Source: Deinococcus sedimenti (lineage in GTDB: Bacteria > Deinococcota > Deinococci > Deinococcales > Deinococcaceae). Taken from it: DNA of 64,000 bases. Positions 9,744 through 20,914 of this stretch are shown here, one piece after another (position 1 is the stretch's first letter; every line of letters starts with the position of its first letter). Location of the stretch: contig NZ_BMQN01000001.1 in the NCBI RefSeq assembly GCF_014648135.1, forward strand, positions 248,001-312,000. The letters are read 5' to 3'. Below the pieces are notes generated by a model that was given only the letters and a program-made list of their open reading frames with translations, made no database searches and was not told where the DNA came from. A program made the position numbers and the translations under genes.

Positions 9744-10481
9744 GTGACCGATCCGCTTCATGAGCTGCGCGCCGCCCTGACCCGACCGACTGGCCTCTTT
9801 GACCCGGCGGGCCTGGATCTCCCGGGCCACCTGACTGGCGCGCGGGCCGAGGAGGCCGCCGCCTTGGCCCTGCACTGGGGCGCTCCGGGCCGCACGCTGG
9901 CGTGGAGCACCGAGCCGCTGCTCCGCGCCGCCGCATACCTGAGAGGGGGTCAGACCGATGCGGCCCGCGCGGAACTGACAGGCGAACCCGAGGGCGCCCG
10001 TGTGACACTCCTGCGGGCCCGCGCGGCGTCCCTGGAGGCGCGCACCGATGCGCCAGATCTGGCGGGTTCCGCCCGGACCCTGGCCCGTCACGAGGGTGAC
10101 AGCGCCGCCCTGATCGCCGCCGTGACCCTCCTGGCTGAAGGGCAGCAGGCCGACTCGCACGCGGCCCTGCGGACCCTGGCCGAGGGACTGAAGGTGGCCG
10201 AGATCGCCGGGCAGAGCGCCGACGCGCACCTGCTGGCCGTGCTGGCGCACACGCAACTGCGCCTGAACCCGCGCAAGGGGCAGGCGACGGCCGCGAAGGC
10301 CCTGGAACGCAGCGCGCCGCGCAGTCCCGCGCGGGTGCTGGCCCTGCGGGCCCTGAACAGGGCCGATGAGGGGATGCTGGAAGCCCGGGCTGGTGAGCTG
10401 CACCCGGGCTGGTGGACCTTTACCGCAGCCCCGACGCTTCCCACGCCTGCGGGAACGGCAGGTACGGCGGCGGACGGATGA
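9744..10481 (+). CDS. Helical-repeat protein of unknown function
   Basis: The 245-residue protein is Ala- and Leu-rich, with repeated helix pairs of about 35 residues (ALHWGAPGRTLAW, AAAYLRGGQTDAARAEL, LIAAVTLLAEGQQADSHAAL), suggesting a TPR-like solenoid. No catalytic motif is visible. GTG 9744 is favoured over ATG 9735 because CACAAT (9731-9736) would be a -10 box 7 bases upstream. The end overlaps the 3' end of the convergent phosphotransferase gene by 62 bases, which is unusual. Confidence 0.6.
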   Translation: MTDPLHELRAALTRPTGLFDPAGLDLPGHLTGARAEEAAALALHWGAPGRTLAWSTEPLLRAAAYLRGGQTDAARAELTGEPEGARVTLLRARAASLEARTDAPDLAGSARTLARHEGDSAALIAAVTLLAEGQQADSHAALRTLAEGLKVAEIAGQSADAHLLAVLAHTQLRLNPRKGQATAAKALERSAPRSPARVLALRALNRADEGMLEARAGELHPGWWTFTAAPTLPTPAGTAGTAADG

Positions 10482-11382
10482 ACGCCCGGGGACCCGGGTT
10501 GCCGCGCAGGTACACGCTCTCGGAGACCCACACGTTCCTCTCCTGAAGCGCGGCGTACAGCTCGGCACCCCGCCGAAGTTCCTCTGGCAGGAGGGGCAGG
10601 TGCCCCCGGTAGGCCCGCAGGAACGCCCCGCCCAGGACCGGGTCGAGCCGCAGACTGAGGTGCAGGCAGCGCACTGCCTCCCATGCGCGCGGGGCGAGGC
10701 GTGGCTGCTCCCAGTCGATCACCGCGGCGGGCACGCCAGCGTGGAAGAACACGTTCCCGTCGTGGAAGTCGCCGTGCACGAAGCAGGTCGGCAGGGCAGG
10801 CAGGTCGTCCGGCGACGGCGCGGCACGCAGGTGGGCGAGGCGCTGCCGGGTGCGCTCCAGGGCCCAGCCGTCCGTGGCGTCCGGGTGGGGGAGAGCCAGA
10901 ATGGCCGCCTCAATGACCCGCAGGCGGTCCAGGGTCACCGGCACGCTTGCCGGGGGCGCCAGCGCCGGCACCTCGAACGGGACCGATTCAGGGAGCCGGC
11001 TATGCAGGTCTGCCAGGAACGCCCCCAGCGCGGCGGCATGCGCCGGGGTCAGGTCCGGGCGGGGAACCCGTGCGCCGGGCGCGACCTCGAACAGGGCCGC
11101 CCAGTGCCCATGCAGCCGGGCCAGCGTGCCGCCCCCACGCGTGACGAGCAGGTCCGGGGTGGAGATCCCGCAGGTGCGGGCCAGCCGCACGGCGTGATGT
11201 TCGACTTCGGCCCGCTCGCGGCGGGGGTCGCGGTACACCCGCAGGTGAAAGGCGCCCGCGTGCGCCTGCACGCGCCAGGCGGCGTTGATGCTCACCGCGC
11301 TCAGCGGGGTCAGCGCCGTCACCGGACCGACCGGCCAGAGCGCCGCGACCTCCGCCGGGCCGATCCGGCTAGGGAGGGTCAC
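10420..11382 (-). CDS. Aminoglycoside/choline-kinase-like phosphotransferase
   Basis: The 320-residue protein belongs to the APH/choline kinase fold. The catalytic loop CFVHGDFHDGNVFFH (near residue 198) supplies the Asp and Asn, and AVIDWEQPRLAPRAWE gives the metal-binding Asp. An N-lobe with INAAWRVQAHAGAFHLRVYRD precedes them. It is the last gene of the yggS operon: its GTG overlaps the P450 stop as GTGA, so translation is coupled. The substrate is unknown; pairing with a P450 hints at a small-molecule or sugar substrate rather than antibiotic resistance. Confidence 0.8.
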   Translation of the reverse strand: MTLPSRIGPAEVAALWPVGPVTALTPLSAVSINAAWRVQAHAGAFHLRVYRDPRRERAEVEHHAVRLARTCGISTPDLLVTRGGGTLARLHGHWAALFEVAPGARVPRPDLTPAHAAALGAFLADLHSRLPESVPFEVPALAPPASVPVTLDRLRVIEAAILALPHPDATDGWALERTRQRLAHLRAAPSPDDLPALPTCFVHGDFHDGNVFFHAGVPAAVIDWEQPRLAPRAWEAVRCLHLSLRLDPVLGGAFLRAYRGHLPLLPEELRRGAELYAALQERNVWVSESVYLRGNPGPRAFIRPPPYLPFPQAWEASGLR

Positions 11383-12638
11383 CCGGCCTGCACGTCCAGC
11401 CGCGCCAGCCCGCGGATCACGAAGCCCCCGGTGTACTGCCCCGGCTCCTGCGGGTCCACGAGGCGCAGGTCCGGCAGGGCGCGGCACAGCGCGCGCAGGC
11501 TCAGGGCCAGTTCCAGCCGCGCCAGCGGCGCGCCCAGGCAGTAGTGGATGCCCAGCCCGAACGTCAGGTGCGGGTTGGGGTCGCGGCCCAGGCGCAGCTC
11601 GTCCGGGGCGTCGAAGCGATCCTGGTCGCGGTTCCCGCTGGCGTACAGCAGGCTCACGCGGTCGCCGGGCTTCAGGTCGGCGCCGTGCAGCGTCAGCGGT
11701 TCCAGCACGATCCGTTCGAACATCGGCAGCGGCGTGTCGAAGCGCAGCAGTTCCTCGACCGCCCGGCGGAACACGCTCAGGCTGTCCGGCGCGTGCGCCT
11801 GCGCGACCAGCGCCTCCCACTGCCCCCGGTCGCGCTGCAGGGCCAGCACGCCCGCCGTCAGGCCGTTCACGCTCGCCTCGTGCCCGGCGTTCAGCAGCAG
11901 GATGCAGGTGTCGACCAGTTCCTGCTCGGTCAGGCGGTCGCCGCCTTCCTCGGCCTGCACGAGCGCTGTGATCAGGTCGTCCTGTGGGGCGGTCCGGCGC
12001 TGCGCAACCAGGGCCCGCAGCAGCGCGCTGAAGTCCAGCACGGCCTGCTCGGCCTCGTCCTGATCGGCGGGCGTGGGCGCCGGCTCGTACAGCTTCACGA
12101 TCGAGGCCGACCAGGGCCGCAGCTGCGCGCGGTGCTCCTGCGGGACGCCCAGCAGCTCCGCGATGACCGTCACGGGCAGCGGCTCGGCGTACTCCTCGAC
12201 CAGATCGAACGGCCCCTGCCGCCCCAGGTCACGCAGCTGAGCGTCTAGGATCGCCTCGATCCGCTCCGAGAGGGCCTCCACCCGGCGGGGCGTGAAGGCC
12301 AGCTGCACCAGTGAACGCAGGCGCGTGTGCTTGGGCGGCTCGCTGTCCAGCAGGTGATTGCTGTTGAAGGCATCGAAGTTCGCCTGCCGGGAGTCCGGCA
12401 GCGGCCAGCCGAGCTCGTCACGTGAGAAGCGGTGCAGGGCGCTGCGCCCGAACCGGCGGTCGCGCAGCACGGCGCTGATGTCCGCGTGCCGGGTCAGGAC
12501 CACCCGGTTCATGTCCGGATCGAAGAACACCGGCGTCTCGGTGCGCAGCCGCGCCAGCAGCGGGTACGGGTCCCGGACGAAGGCCGGGTCGGCGACCGGC
12601 AGCGCGAAGGTCGGCAGGGCAGAGGTCAGGGCGCTCAC
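11379..12638 (-). CDS. Cytochrome P450
   Basis: This 419-residue soluble bacterial P450 has the heme loop [10 protein letters not shown] (Cys near residue 362), the ExxR pair in [14 protein letters not shown] (near 295) and an I-helix [13 protein letters not shown] (near 250). The usual acid-threonine pair of the I-helix is Glu-Ala here, as in a minority of P450s such as EryF-type enzymes that use the substrate for proton relay. Redox partners are not encoded nearby. The ATG overlaps the divIVA stop (ATGA) and the stop overlaps the kinase start (GTGA). The substrate is unknown. Confidence 0.95.
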   Translation of the reverse strand: MSALTSALPTFALPVADPAFVRDPYPLLARLRTETPVFFDPDMNRVVLTRHADISAVLRDRRFGRSALHRFSRDELGWPLPDSRQANFDAFNSNHLLDSEPPKHTRLRSLVQLAFTPRRVEALSERIEAILDAQLRDLGRQGPFDLVEEYAEPLPVTVIAELLGVPQEHRAQLRPWSASIVKLYEPAPTPADQDEAEQAVLDFSALLRALVAQRRTAPQDDLITALVQAEEGGDRLTEQELVDTCILLLNAGHEASVNGLTAGVLALQRDRGQWEALVAQAHAPDSLSVFRRAVEELLRFDTPLPMFERIVLEPLTLHGADLKPGDRVSLLYASGNRDQDRFDAPDELRLGRDPNPHLTFGLGIHYCLGAPLARLELALSLRALCRALPDLRLVDPQEPGQYTGGFVIRGLARLDVQAG

Positions 12639-13444
12639 AGGAACTGCTGCGCCTCCAGCCGCAGGGGCCGGTCATCCGTCTCCACCTTCGACGGCCCCGG
12701 CGTCACCAGCGCGTGCCCGGTCAGCGGGGCCGCCGGTGTGGACTGAGGCAACGCTGGCGGCCCCTCCGCCTCCACCCGCGCCGCAGACGAGGTCAGCTGC
12801 TCCAGCCGCGCCACCGGCAGGGCCGTCTCCTCCGGCGGGGCGTGCCGGGACGCCAGTTCCGTGAAGGACGCCACCAGCGCCCGGTACCCGCTCAGGAACT
12901 GCGAGTACTCCTGCCGCGCCGCCACCAGACGCGCATTCAGTTCCGCGTGCCGGTCACTGAAGGTCCGCTCCAGTTCCGCCAGCCGCTCGGCCTGCGCCCG
13001 CTCGCGGTCCAGGGTCAGGACGTGATGATCCCGCTCCAGATCCGCGAAACGACCCCGGAACGCGGCCTCCAGCGCCGACAGGCGCGCCTGATGCCCTGCC
13101 TCCAGCTCGGCCCGGCGGGATTCCACCTCACGCATCAGGCCGTCGCGTTCCGTGGTCGCCTGCGACACCATCAGTTCCGCCTCTCGCGCCGCGTTCTCCC
13201 GCAACTCGTGCGAGATCCGCTCGGCGGCGATCACCGCTCGGCGGATCTCATCCTCATTCTGCCGCTGCGCTTCCAGGTCCTTCTGCAGCGCCGTGACGCG
13301 TTCCACCGTCGACTGATGCAGCTGCAGTTGCTGCTCGAGATCATCGGCCAGATCATGCAGGAACGCCCGCACGCTGCTTCGTTCGTACCCGCCCATGCGG
13401 GTGGGGAATTCCTGGTGACGCACATCAAGGGGAGTGAATTTCAC
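12635..13444 (-). CDS. divIVA: Cell-division protein DivIVA
   Basis: DivIVA marks negatively curved membrane at septa and poles. The 269-residue protein starts with [25 protein letters not shown]..., the membrane-binding crossed-loop domain, in which F-P-x-x-x-G-Y is recognisable. A long coiled coil follows (about 30-190) rich in Glu, Arg and Ala heptads, then a Pro/Ala-rich flexible tail. It lies between yggS and the P450 gene with ATGA overlaps on both sides. The yggS-divIVA linkage is conserved in many Gram-positives and in Deinococcus. Confidence 0.93.
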   Translation of the reverse strand: MKFTPLDVRHQEFPTRMGGYERSSVRAFLHDLADDLEQQLQLHQSTVERVTALQKDLEAQRQNEDEIRRAVIAAERISHELRENAAREAELMVSQATTERDGLMREVESRRAELEAGHQARLSALEAAFRGRFADLERDHHVLTLDRERAQAERLAELERTFSDRHAELNARLVAARQEYSQFLSGYRALVASFTELASRHAPPEETALPVARLEQLTSSAARVEAEGPPALPQSTPAAPLTGHALVTPGPSKVETDDRPLRLEAQQFL

Positions 13445-14091
13445 GTGAACAGACTCCTTCCCACCCGAACCAGGGTGGCTCCAGCCGCAACGGCCAGCGG
13501 GTAATCCCCGCTCATGCCCATACTCAACTCTGCCAGACCCAGATCATGCGCGCGCCGGGCCGTGTCCGCAAACAGGGACCTCAACTGCCCCTCCCGCTCG
13601 GGGGTCGGCAGGTCGTCCAGATCGGGCGCCATGAGCATCAGGCCCCGCACCGTCAGGCCGGTCGCCTGCACCTCCCGCAGGGCTCCGCTCAGTTCGGACG
13701 CCTCAAGGCCATGTTTCTGCGCCTCGCCGTTGTGCACCTGCAGCAGGACGTCCGGCGCGCGGCCCCAGCTCTGCGCCGCCTGCGCAATAGCCTGCGCCTG
13801 CCACGGCGCCTCAATGGAGTGCACCAGCGACACGTGCCGCAGGTACTTGACCTTGTTGCGTTGCAGGGACCCGATGAAATGCCAGTCCTGATCCGGGTGC
13901 AGCGCCGACTTGTCCCGCAGCTCCTGCGCGCGGCCCTCACCCAGTGGGAAGTCGCCGTGCGCGAGGACACACCGTTCAATCGCCTCAAACGACTGCCCCT
14001 TGGTCACGGCGACCAGTCTCGCGCTCCCCTCGGGCCGACCCGCCACCTGCTCGGCCTGCCGGATCCCGCGCAGCACCTCCGGCAGGCTCAT
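13441..14091 (-). CDS. yggS: PLP homeostasis protein, YggS/PROSC family
   Basis: This 216-residue PLP-binding protein with no known catalysis buffers PLP supply. [11 protein letters not shown] near residue 25 contains the PLP lysine. [14 protein letters not shown] near 70, [15 protein letters not shown] near 115, [11 protein letters not shown] near 160 and [27 protein letters not shown] at the end are the standard blocks. I chose ATG 14091, which gives the normal family length; ATG 14130 adds 13 residues. It is the first gene of the yggS-divIVA-P450-kinase operon. Confidence 0.93.
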   Translation of the reverse strand: MSLPEVLRGIRQAEQVAGRPEGSARLVAVTKGQSFEAIERCVLAHGDFPLGEGRAQELRDKSALHPDQDWHFIGSLQRNKVKYLRHVSLVHSIEAPWQAQAIAQAAQSWGRAPDVLLQVHNGEAQKHGLEASELSGALREVQATGLTVRGLMLMAPDLDDLPTPEREGQLRSLFADTARRAHDLGLAELSMGMSGDYPLAVAAGATLVRVGRSLFT

Positions 14092-14408
14092 GAGGCAGTC
14101 CCGGCGCCCGGGGGACCCGCCCGCTGACATGATGAATTCACCCGCGCATTCTCACCCGAGACGCCCCATGGGCTCAAGTGAACTTCTCACGCCACACAGT
14201 CCCGTCCCAGGAAGGACTCATGATCCGGTGTGCCCAGCGATGCAGCGCACGCTCCGCCCTTCATGCCGATCATCAACGCTCCGCACACAATCTTCACCCT
14301 TCTCAGGCTCAGCCCCGCAAGTGTGAGCAGCGAGGCGCGCACCCGCAGCCCCCACCAGCACCAGCGGCCCGGGGGCGATGTCCAGGGGTGTGCGACACTA
14401 GGAGAAGC
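14092..14408. promoter_or_regulatory. Divergent intergenic region between yggS and bamA
   Basis: This stretch of 317 bases must hold both promoters. CACAAT near 14286 and GACACT near 14394 are possible -10 boxes for bamA. The latter overlaps the AGGAG ribosome site, so transcription would start within the leader. No open frame here looks real. Confidence 0.35.
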
Positions 14409-17000
14409 ATGCGACACCCCCTGACGCTCGCCGTGACCGTCCTTCTTGCCGCGCCCGCCGTCGCCCAGACCGCCGGGACCGTGCAGGACGTGACCGTGGT
14501 CGGCACCAGTGAACTGCTGGCGAATTTCGTCCGCGCCACCCTCAGCACCCAGACCGGCACCCCCCTGTCCGGCGTGAACCTCCGTCAGGTCGAGCAGGAA
14601 GTCATCGCCACCGGCTACTTCAAGACCGCCGTCGCCGACCTGCGCACCGTCGCCGGAAAAGACACGCTGGTCATCACCGTCGTGCCCAACCCCACCATCA
14701 AGGACGTCACCATCACCGGCCTGACGTTCCTGCCCGCCGACGGCTTCAAGAAAAGCGTCGCCGACCTGCTGAACATCGCCCCCGGCGCCACCCTGAACAA
14801 CCAGCGCATCGACGAGGCCAAAACCGCACTCGCCGAGAACTTCGAGCAGGAAGGCTACCCCTTCGCCCCCAGCATCAGCGCCGACGTCAAAACCGGCACG
14901 GACGGCACCGTCACCGTGAACTTCGTGGTCGACGAAACCGCCCCCATCACCCGCGTGGAAGTCGAGGGCGTGACCCTGCTGCCCGCCACGAAGGTCACGG
15001 AAATCTTCAAACCCCTGTACGACGCCAAACGCTTCAACCCCGAAGCCTACTACGGCGCCGTGCAGCTCCTACAGCAGGCCTACGACGACGCCGGATACGT
15101 CCAGGCTGGCGTGGACGTCCAGAACAGCACCCTCGAGAGCGGCGTCCTGAAAGTCCGCGCCATCGAGGGTCGCGTGTCGGCCGTCGACCTCGAGGACCTG
15201 GGCAACCCCACCGTCACGCTGCAGACCCGCACCGGACAGCCCGTCAGTCTGGCCAACCTGCAGGCCGACGTCCGCACCCTCGCCAACCAGACCGGCAAAC
15301 CCGTCGGTTTCGCCATCCAGCCCAACCCGCAGAACCCCGCCCAGGTCACCGTCCTGTTCGGCTCATCCGGCGTCGAGACCGGCCCGGTCAAGGCAGTCGC
15401 CCTCCAGGGCAACACCCTGATCCCCACCGCCACCCTGCAGGCCGTCCTGAAGACCAGGGTCGGCGACGTGTACTCCCCGCAGCTGGCCCAGCAGGACTTC
15501 CTGGCGCTGCGCGACGCCTACCGCAAGCAGGGCTACGAGATCAGCACCCGCGACGCCATCACCTTCCAGGACGGCACCCTCACCTACAACCTGCGCGAGG
15601 TGAAGGTCGCCGGCTACGAACTGCAGTGGCAGGGCGCCCACAACACCAAGGACCGCGTCATCACCCGCGAACTGCCCGCTCCAGGCGCCGCCTTCAACCG
15701 GAACGAACTGAACGAGGCGATCGGCCGCATTGCCCGCCTGGGCTTCGTGCGGGTCACGACGGAAACCGTCCGCGCCGACCCGCAGAACCCCGAGAGCATC
15801 ACCTACGTGCTGGGCGTCGCCGAGACGAAAAGTGGCATTCCCGTCAACCTGGGCCTCAGCTACGACCAGTTCAACGGCGGATTCGCCGGAGACGCCGGGT
15901 ACTCGAACAACAACGTGTTCGGTCTGGGTCACAACCTGACCGCCACCCTCGGCGGACAGCAGAACGAGGCCGGACAGAACCTCGTGGCCGAGGTGGCGTA
16001 TGCCATTCCCTGGCTGGACATCGACTTCCTGGACTTCCGGAAAACCCCGACCAGCGTCAGCTTCGGTGTCAGCAGCAAGGTGTATGGCAACAATGCCCTG
16101 TACAGCAGGGAAACAGATACTCCGGCACGCGCGGATACCGGCTGGGACTACACCGTGCGCGACACGGGCTTCAGCGTCAGTGCCGGGCGTAGCCTCGCCC
16201 GCAACCTCACCGCCAACGTCGGTGTGGGCTTCAGCTACAAGACCTACTACCTCGAAGCGCTCCAGAGCGGCGACAAGAACACCGTCACCTACAAGGACGC
16301 CAGCGGCGCCGACCAGACCCGCACCTTCAACGAGGCCGACGCCAAAGCCCTGCTGCCCGAAACCAACCTGACTACCCGACTCTCCACCGGACTGAACTAC
16401 GACAGCACCACCAACGGCGAATTCCCCGACGGTGGCGTCCGCGCCAGTACCGGCGTGACCTACTCCTTCGGTCGCCAGGGAGACACGCCACTGCGCTGGA
16501 CCAACGTCAGCGGCGGAGCCAGCACCTACTACGGCTTCGGCCGTACCCTCGAGAAGGACCTGGGTCTGAGTAACAAGCAGCAGGTGTTCGCCGTGCGCGC
16601 CAACGCCGGCACGGTCCTGGGCGTCGATACCGCCCCGGCCGGAACCGGGTACGCCATCGGTGGCGGCAGCGTCGCCACGCCCTTCCAGCTGCGCGGCCTG
16701 AAGGACGGCGAACTGTTCGGCACGAACTACTTCACCACCAGCGCCGAGTACCGCTACGACTTCGGCCTGAAGGCCGGGATCGCGCAGGGCCTGTACGGCG
16801 TGCTGTTCGCCGACGCCGGGACCGCCTGGGGCGGCAGCGCCACGAACACTGACCCCAGCCTGAAGTACGGCTTCGGCGCCGGCGCGCAGCTCAACCTCGG
16901 CATTGGCGGGGCGCTGCTGCCCAGCCTGCGCTTCGACTACGGCTTCAGCCCCCAGACCCGCACCGGGAAGTTCTACTTCCGCATCGGGAACTTCTGGTAA
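14409..17000 (+). CDS. bamA: BamA/Omp85-family outer membrane assembly protein
   Basis: The 863-residue protein starts with a signal peptide ([20 protein letters not shown]). Several POTRA-like modules follow up to about residue 480, each with the pattern of a beta strand, two helices and a strand (for example [27 protein letters not shown]). The C-terminal barrel, about 490-863, ends in FYFRIGNFW with the terminal aromatic residue typical of outer-membrane proteins. It should fold barrel proteins into the deinococcal outer membrane. ATG 14409 is chosen for the AGGAG site and the signal peptide. A TamA-like role is a less likely alternative. Confidence 0.9.
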   Translation: MRHPLTLAVTVLLAAPAVAQTAGTVQDVTVVGTSELLANFVRATLSTQTGTPLSGVNLRQVEQEVIATGYFKTAVADLRTVAGKDTLVITVVPNPTIKDVTITGLTFLPADGFKKSVADLLNIAPGATLNNQRIDEAKTALAENFEQEGYPFAPSISADVKTGTDGTVTVNFVVDETAPITRVEVEGVTLLPATKVTEIFKPLYDAKRFNPEAYYGAVQLLQQAYDDAGYVQAGVDVQNSTLESGVLKVRAIEGRVSAVDLEDLGNPTVTLQTRTGQPVSLANLQADVRTLANQTGKPVGFAIQPNPQNPAQVTVLFGSSGVETGPVKAVALQGNTLIPTATLQAVLKTRVGDVYSPQLAQQDFLALRDAYRKQGYEISTRDAITFQDGTLTYNLREVKVAGYELQWQGAHNTKDRVITRELPAPGAAFNRNELNEAIGRIARLGFVRVTTETVRADPQNPESITYVLGVAETKSGIPVNLGLSYDQFNGGFAGDAGYSNNNVFGLGHNLTATLGGQQNEAGQNLVAEVAYAIPWLDIDFLDFRKTPTSVSFGVSSKVYGNNALYSRETDTPARADTGWDYTVRDTGFSVSAGRSLARNLTANVGVGFSYKTYYLEALQSGDKNTVTYKDASGADQTRTFNEADAKALLPETNLTTRLSTGLNYDSTTNGEFPDGGVRASTGVTYSFGRQGDTPLRWTNVSGGASTYYGFGRTLEKDLGLSNKQQVFAVRANAGTVLGVDTAPAGTGYAIGGGSVATPFQLRGLKDGELFGTNYFTTSAEYRYDFGLKAGIAQGLYGVLFADAGTAWGGSATNTDPSLKYGFGAGAQLNLGIGGALLPSLRFDYGFSPQTRTGKFYFRIGNFW

Positions 17001-17016
17001 CCCCCTGACCCGCCCC

Positions 17017-17066
17017 GCGCGGGCCACTCCCAGCGGCGCGGCCGGGGGTGGCCCGCGCGCTAGCAT
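17017..17066 (+). promoter_or_regulatory. GC-rich hairpin and -10 box between bamA and rqcH
   Basis: GCGCGGGCCACTCCC (17017-17031) pairs with GGGGGTGGCCCGCGC (17044-17058), a 15-base stem with one weak pair. It may end bamA transcription although no U-run follows. It abuts TAGCAT (17061-17066), a deinococcal-type -10 box. An ATG at 17073 lies 6 bases later and opens a 14-codon frame that overlaps the rqcH start. Confidence 0.55.
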
Positions 17067-17104
17067 GCCCGGATGACGTTCCCCCCCCACCCCGGAGGCC
17101 ACCC

Positions 17105-18667
<1,563 letters not shown>

Positions 18668-18721
18668 CCCCGCCGCCCCGCAGACCGTGAGCGGCCGCCC
18701 GGCGCGGCTGGCTGCACCGCG

Positions 18722-18727
18722 TACAAT
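18722..18727 (+). promoter_or_regulatory. -10 box of leaderless panD
   Basis: TACAAT ends 8 bases before the GTG start of panD. There is no ribosome-binding sequence, so the transcript should begin at or next to the start codon. Confidence 0.7.
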
Positions 18728-18735
18728 GGCCGCTC

Positions 18736-19098
18736 GTGGAACGCATCATGTTCAGGGCCAAGATTCACCGCGCCACCGTCACTCAGGCCGACCTCGACTA
18801 CGTCGGAAGCATCACCATCGATCAGGACCTGCTCGACGCGGCGGACATCCTCGTGAACGAACGGGTGGACATCTACAACATCACCAACGGCAACCGCCTG
18901 AGCACCTACGCCCTGAGCGGCCCGCGCGGCAGCGGCGTGATCGGCATCAACGGCGCCGCCGCGCACCTCGTGAGCCCCGGCGACCTCGTGATCATCGCCG
19001 CGTACGGCAACTACAGCGACCAGGAGGCCCGCACCCTGGAACCGCACGTCGTGCACGTGGACGCCCGCAACCGCCAGATCCAGCTGCAACCCGCCTGA
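18736..19098 (+). CDS. panD: Aspartate 1-decarboxylase
   Basis: PanD makes beta-alanine for pantothenate and coenzyme A. The 120-residue proenzyme has [10 protein letters not shown], with the self-cleavage site Gly24-Ser25 that creates the pyruvoyl group, plus [16 protein letters not shown] and [24 protein letters not shown]. The length matches the family. GTG 18736 follows TACAAT by 8 bases (leaderless). It stands between rqcH and the HD-GYP gene with no other pantothenate genes nearby. Confidence 0.96.
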   Translation: MERIMFRAKIHRATVTQADLDYVGSITIDQDLLDAADILVNERVDIYNITNGNRLSTYALSGPRGSGVIGINGAAAHLVSPGDLVIIAAYGNYSDQEARTLEPHVVHVDARNRQIQLQPA

Positions 19099-19195
19099 CC
19101 CCCCCGGGTCAGCCCTCCAGCCAACGGCCCTCCCCCGAGGGCGACCGGGCCGCTGCGGCATGAAGCGCCGTGCAGCACGGTGCTATGCTGACCGG

Positions 19196-20548
19196 GTGCC
19201 CCGCTCCACCATCTGGTCGACTCTGGTGCTGCTCGGCGCTGCAGCCCTGCTGATCTACGCCGCCTGGCAGCATCACACCGCCCTGATGGCCGGAGCCGCT
19301 CTGGCCATGGCCGCCGCCACCGTCGGCGCCTCCGGTCAGATCCGCCTGCTGCCCGTCCTCGCCTTCGCCGTCGCGTTTCTGATCTCCCTGCTGCTTCCCG
19401 GCACGCCCCTGGGCCTGCTGGACCTCGCCGCGGCCCTCCTGATGATGGCCGGTCTGGGGTTCCGCATCGTGCAGGAGCAGGTGTCGGCCCGGCAACTGCA
19501 CTGGCAGCGCAACACCGTCCTGGCCCTGCACGCCGGCAGCGAACGCCTCGCGGACGCCCGCGACGCCGACGCCATCATCCGCGCCGGTCTGGGCATCCTG
19601 GACAAGCTGCAGGTCGCGCCGAACCTCGCGTTCGTCGCCTACCGCCAGGGCACGCCGCACATCCTGGCCGCCAAGGGCGCCTTCGAATCCTTCCTGGAAC
19701 GACCCATCCACCCCAGCGGCAACGACAGCCGCAGCGTCCAGGCGGACCACTGGGTGGCCGAGGAAGCCCTGGCCCTCTTGAAAAAACCTCAGCGGCAGCA
19801 CTACCACGTGGCGCCCGTCTACGGCCGGGCCACCACCCACCTGGGCATGCTGATCCTGACCCGCACCCACGACGCCTTCGACGCGGAGGAAATCGACGTC
19901 GTGGCCTCCTTCGCCAGGTTGCTGGGCGCGCAGCTGGGCCAGTGGAACGCCATCCGGGACCTGCGCGACGCCAACGACCTGACGCTACGCTCCCTGGGCG
20001 CCGCGCTGGAACAGCGGGACGACGACACCGGCGGCCACACCAACCGCGTCGTGACCATGAGCGTCCGTCTCGCTCGCCGCCTCGGCTGGGACGAGGATCA
20101 GGTCAAGGCGCTCCGCTGGGGCGCGTACCTGCATGATCTCGGTAAACTCGCCATTCCAGACGCGGTGCTGCACAAACGCGGCGCGCTGGACTTCGAGGAA
20201 CGCCGCGTCATCCAGACGCACACCACCATCGGGTATGACATGCTGCAGGACCTGCACTTCCTGCCCGCCGAGACCCTGGACCTCGTGCGTTACCACCACG
20301 AACGCTGGGACGGCACCGGGTACCCCAGTGGCCTGCGCGGGCCGAACATTCCCGACACCGCCCGCCTGTTCACCATCGTGGACGTATTCGACGCGCTGAC
20401 CAACGCCCGGCCCTACAAGCCAGCCTGGACGCGCGAGCGGGCCATCAGCGAGATCCGCGCCCAGGCGGGACAGCAGTTCGATCCTCAGTACGTCGAGGCG
20501 TTCCTGCGCATGATGGCCGAACACGACGACGCTCACCTCGTGGTGTGA
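19196..20548 (+). CDS. Membrane-anchored GAF/HD-GYP domain protein (cyclic-di-GMP phosphodiesterase type)
   Basis: The 450-residue protein has about four N-terminal transmembrane helices (1-100), a GAF-like region (about 110-245) and a C-terminal HD-GYP domain. The metal site is YLHDLGKLAIPD (near 315), and HHERWDGTGYPSGLRG (near 365) is the GYP motif. It probably hydrolyses cyclic di-GMP at the inner membrane in response to a signal read by the GAF part. GTG 19196 is chosen because TATGCT (19184-19189) precedes it by 6 bases. A diguanylate cyclase is encoded at 52277. Confidence 0.92.
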   Translation: MPRSTIWSTLVLLGAAALLIYAAWQHHTALMAGAALAMAAATVGASGQIRLLPVLAFAVAFLISLLLPGTPLGLLDLAAALLMMAGLGFRIVQEQVSARQLHWQRNTVLALHAGSERLADARDADAIIRAGLGILDKLQVAPNLAFVAYRQGTPHILAAKGAFESFLERPIHPSGNDSRSVQADHWVAEEALALLKKPQRQHYHVAPVYGRATTHLGMLILTRTHDAFDAEEIDVVASFARLLGAQLGQWNAIRDLRDANDLTLRSLGAALEQRDDDTGGHTNRVVTMSVRLARRLGWDEDQVKALRWGAYLHDLGKLAIPDAVLHKRGALDFEERRVIQTHTTIGYDMLQDLHFLPAETLDLVRYHHERWDGTGYPSGLRGPNIPDTARLFTIVDVFDALTNARPYKPAWTRERAISEIRAQAGQQFDPQYVEAFLRMMAEHDDAHLVV

Positions 20549-20750
20549 CCGCCACACGCATCGGTGGGGTCGCGGACTGAACGGTGGCCCCACCGCCCTG
20601 TGACCCACCCACAGCGGTGCCCCGTGCCCCCCTGAGGCCAACACCACGACCCAGGGCTTCACTACCGCTGGTGTGTCGAGGTGCTCGCTCTGCTGCGCAA
20701 CTCGGCGAGTTCGCTTGATTCAGCGGCAGGGCCAGACTCCCTGATCACCT
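20549..20750 (-). repeat. Degenerate partial copy of the dispersed structured repeat (copy A')
   Basis: No gene is seen here. Read on the minus strand, about 20715-20590 resembles the right part of the repeat found at 35.6, 36.9 and 43.0 kb: GCAGAGCGAGCACCT, then CCAGCGG, then GTGTTGGCC and ACCGCTGT in the same order. It lies in tandem next to the better copy A. A small hairpin (CGGTGGGG pairing with CCCCACCG, about 20562-20594) may end transcription of the HD-GYP gene. Confidence 0.55.
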
Positions 20751-20912
20751 CTGACAGCGGTGTCCAGTTTCATTGAGGGCCAACAGCGCGCCCATCCATT
20801 CCACGTCCACCTACTGGTGTTGACGGCTTCTCGATCCGCTCGTTTCAGGTGTGCTGGGAACCCCTCAACACACCTGAAAACCGCTGTCACTTGAATCCCG
20901 TATGAATTCTGC
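20751..20912 (-). repeat. Dispersed structured repeat, copy A (inverted)
   Basis: On the minus strand this copy reads CGCAGAATTCA, a hairpin CAGGTGTG...CACACCTG (20876-20846), then CGAGCGG, CAACACCAG, GTTGGCCCTCAATG and ends ACCGCTGTCAG. The other copies keep the same order of blocks. Inside it there is an extra segment (GATTCAAGTGACAGCGG) that looks like the end of another copy, so it is a composite. It borders the stop codon of the sugar kinase gene. Confidence 0.75.
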
Positions 20913-20914
20913 GG

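Noticed and set aside
10420..11820. 466-codon frame for the phosphotransferase with a long N-terminal extension
   Set aside because: The extension lies inside the P450 gene in another frame. The GTG overlapping the P450 stop gives the normal kinase length.
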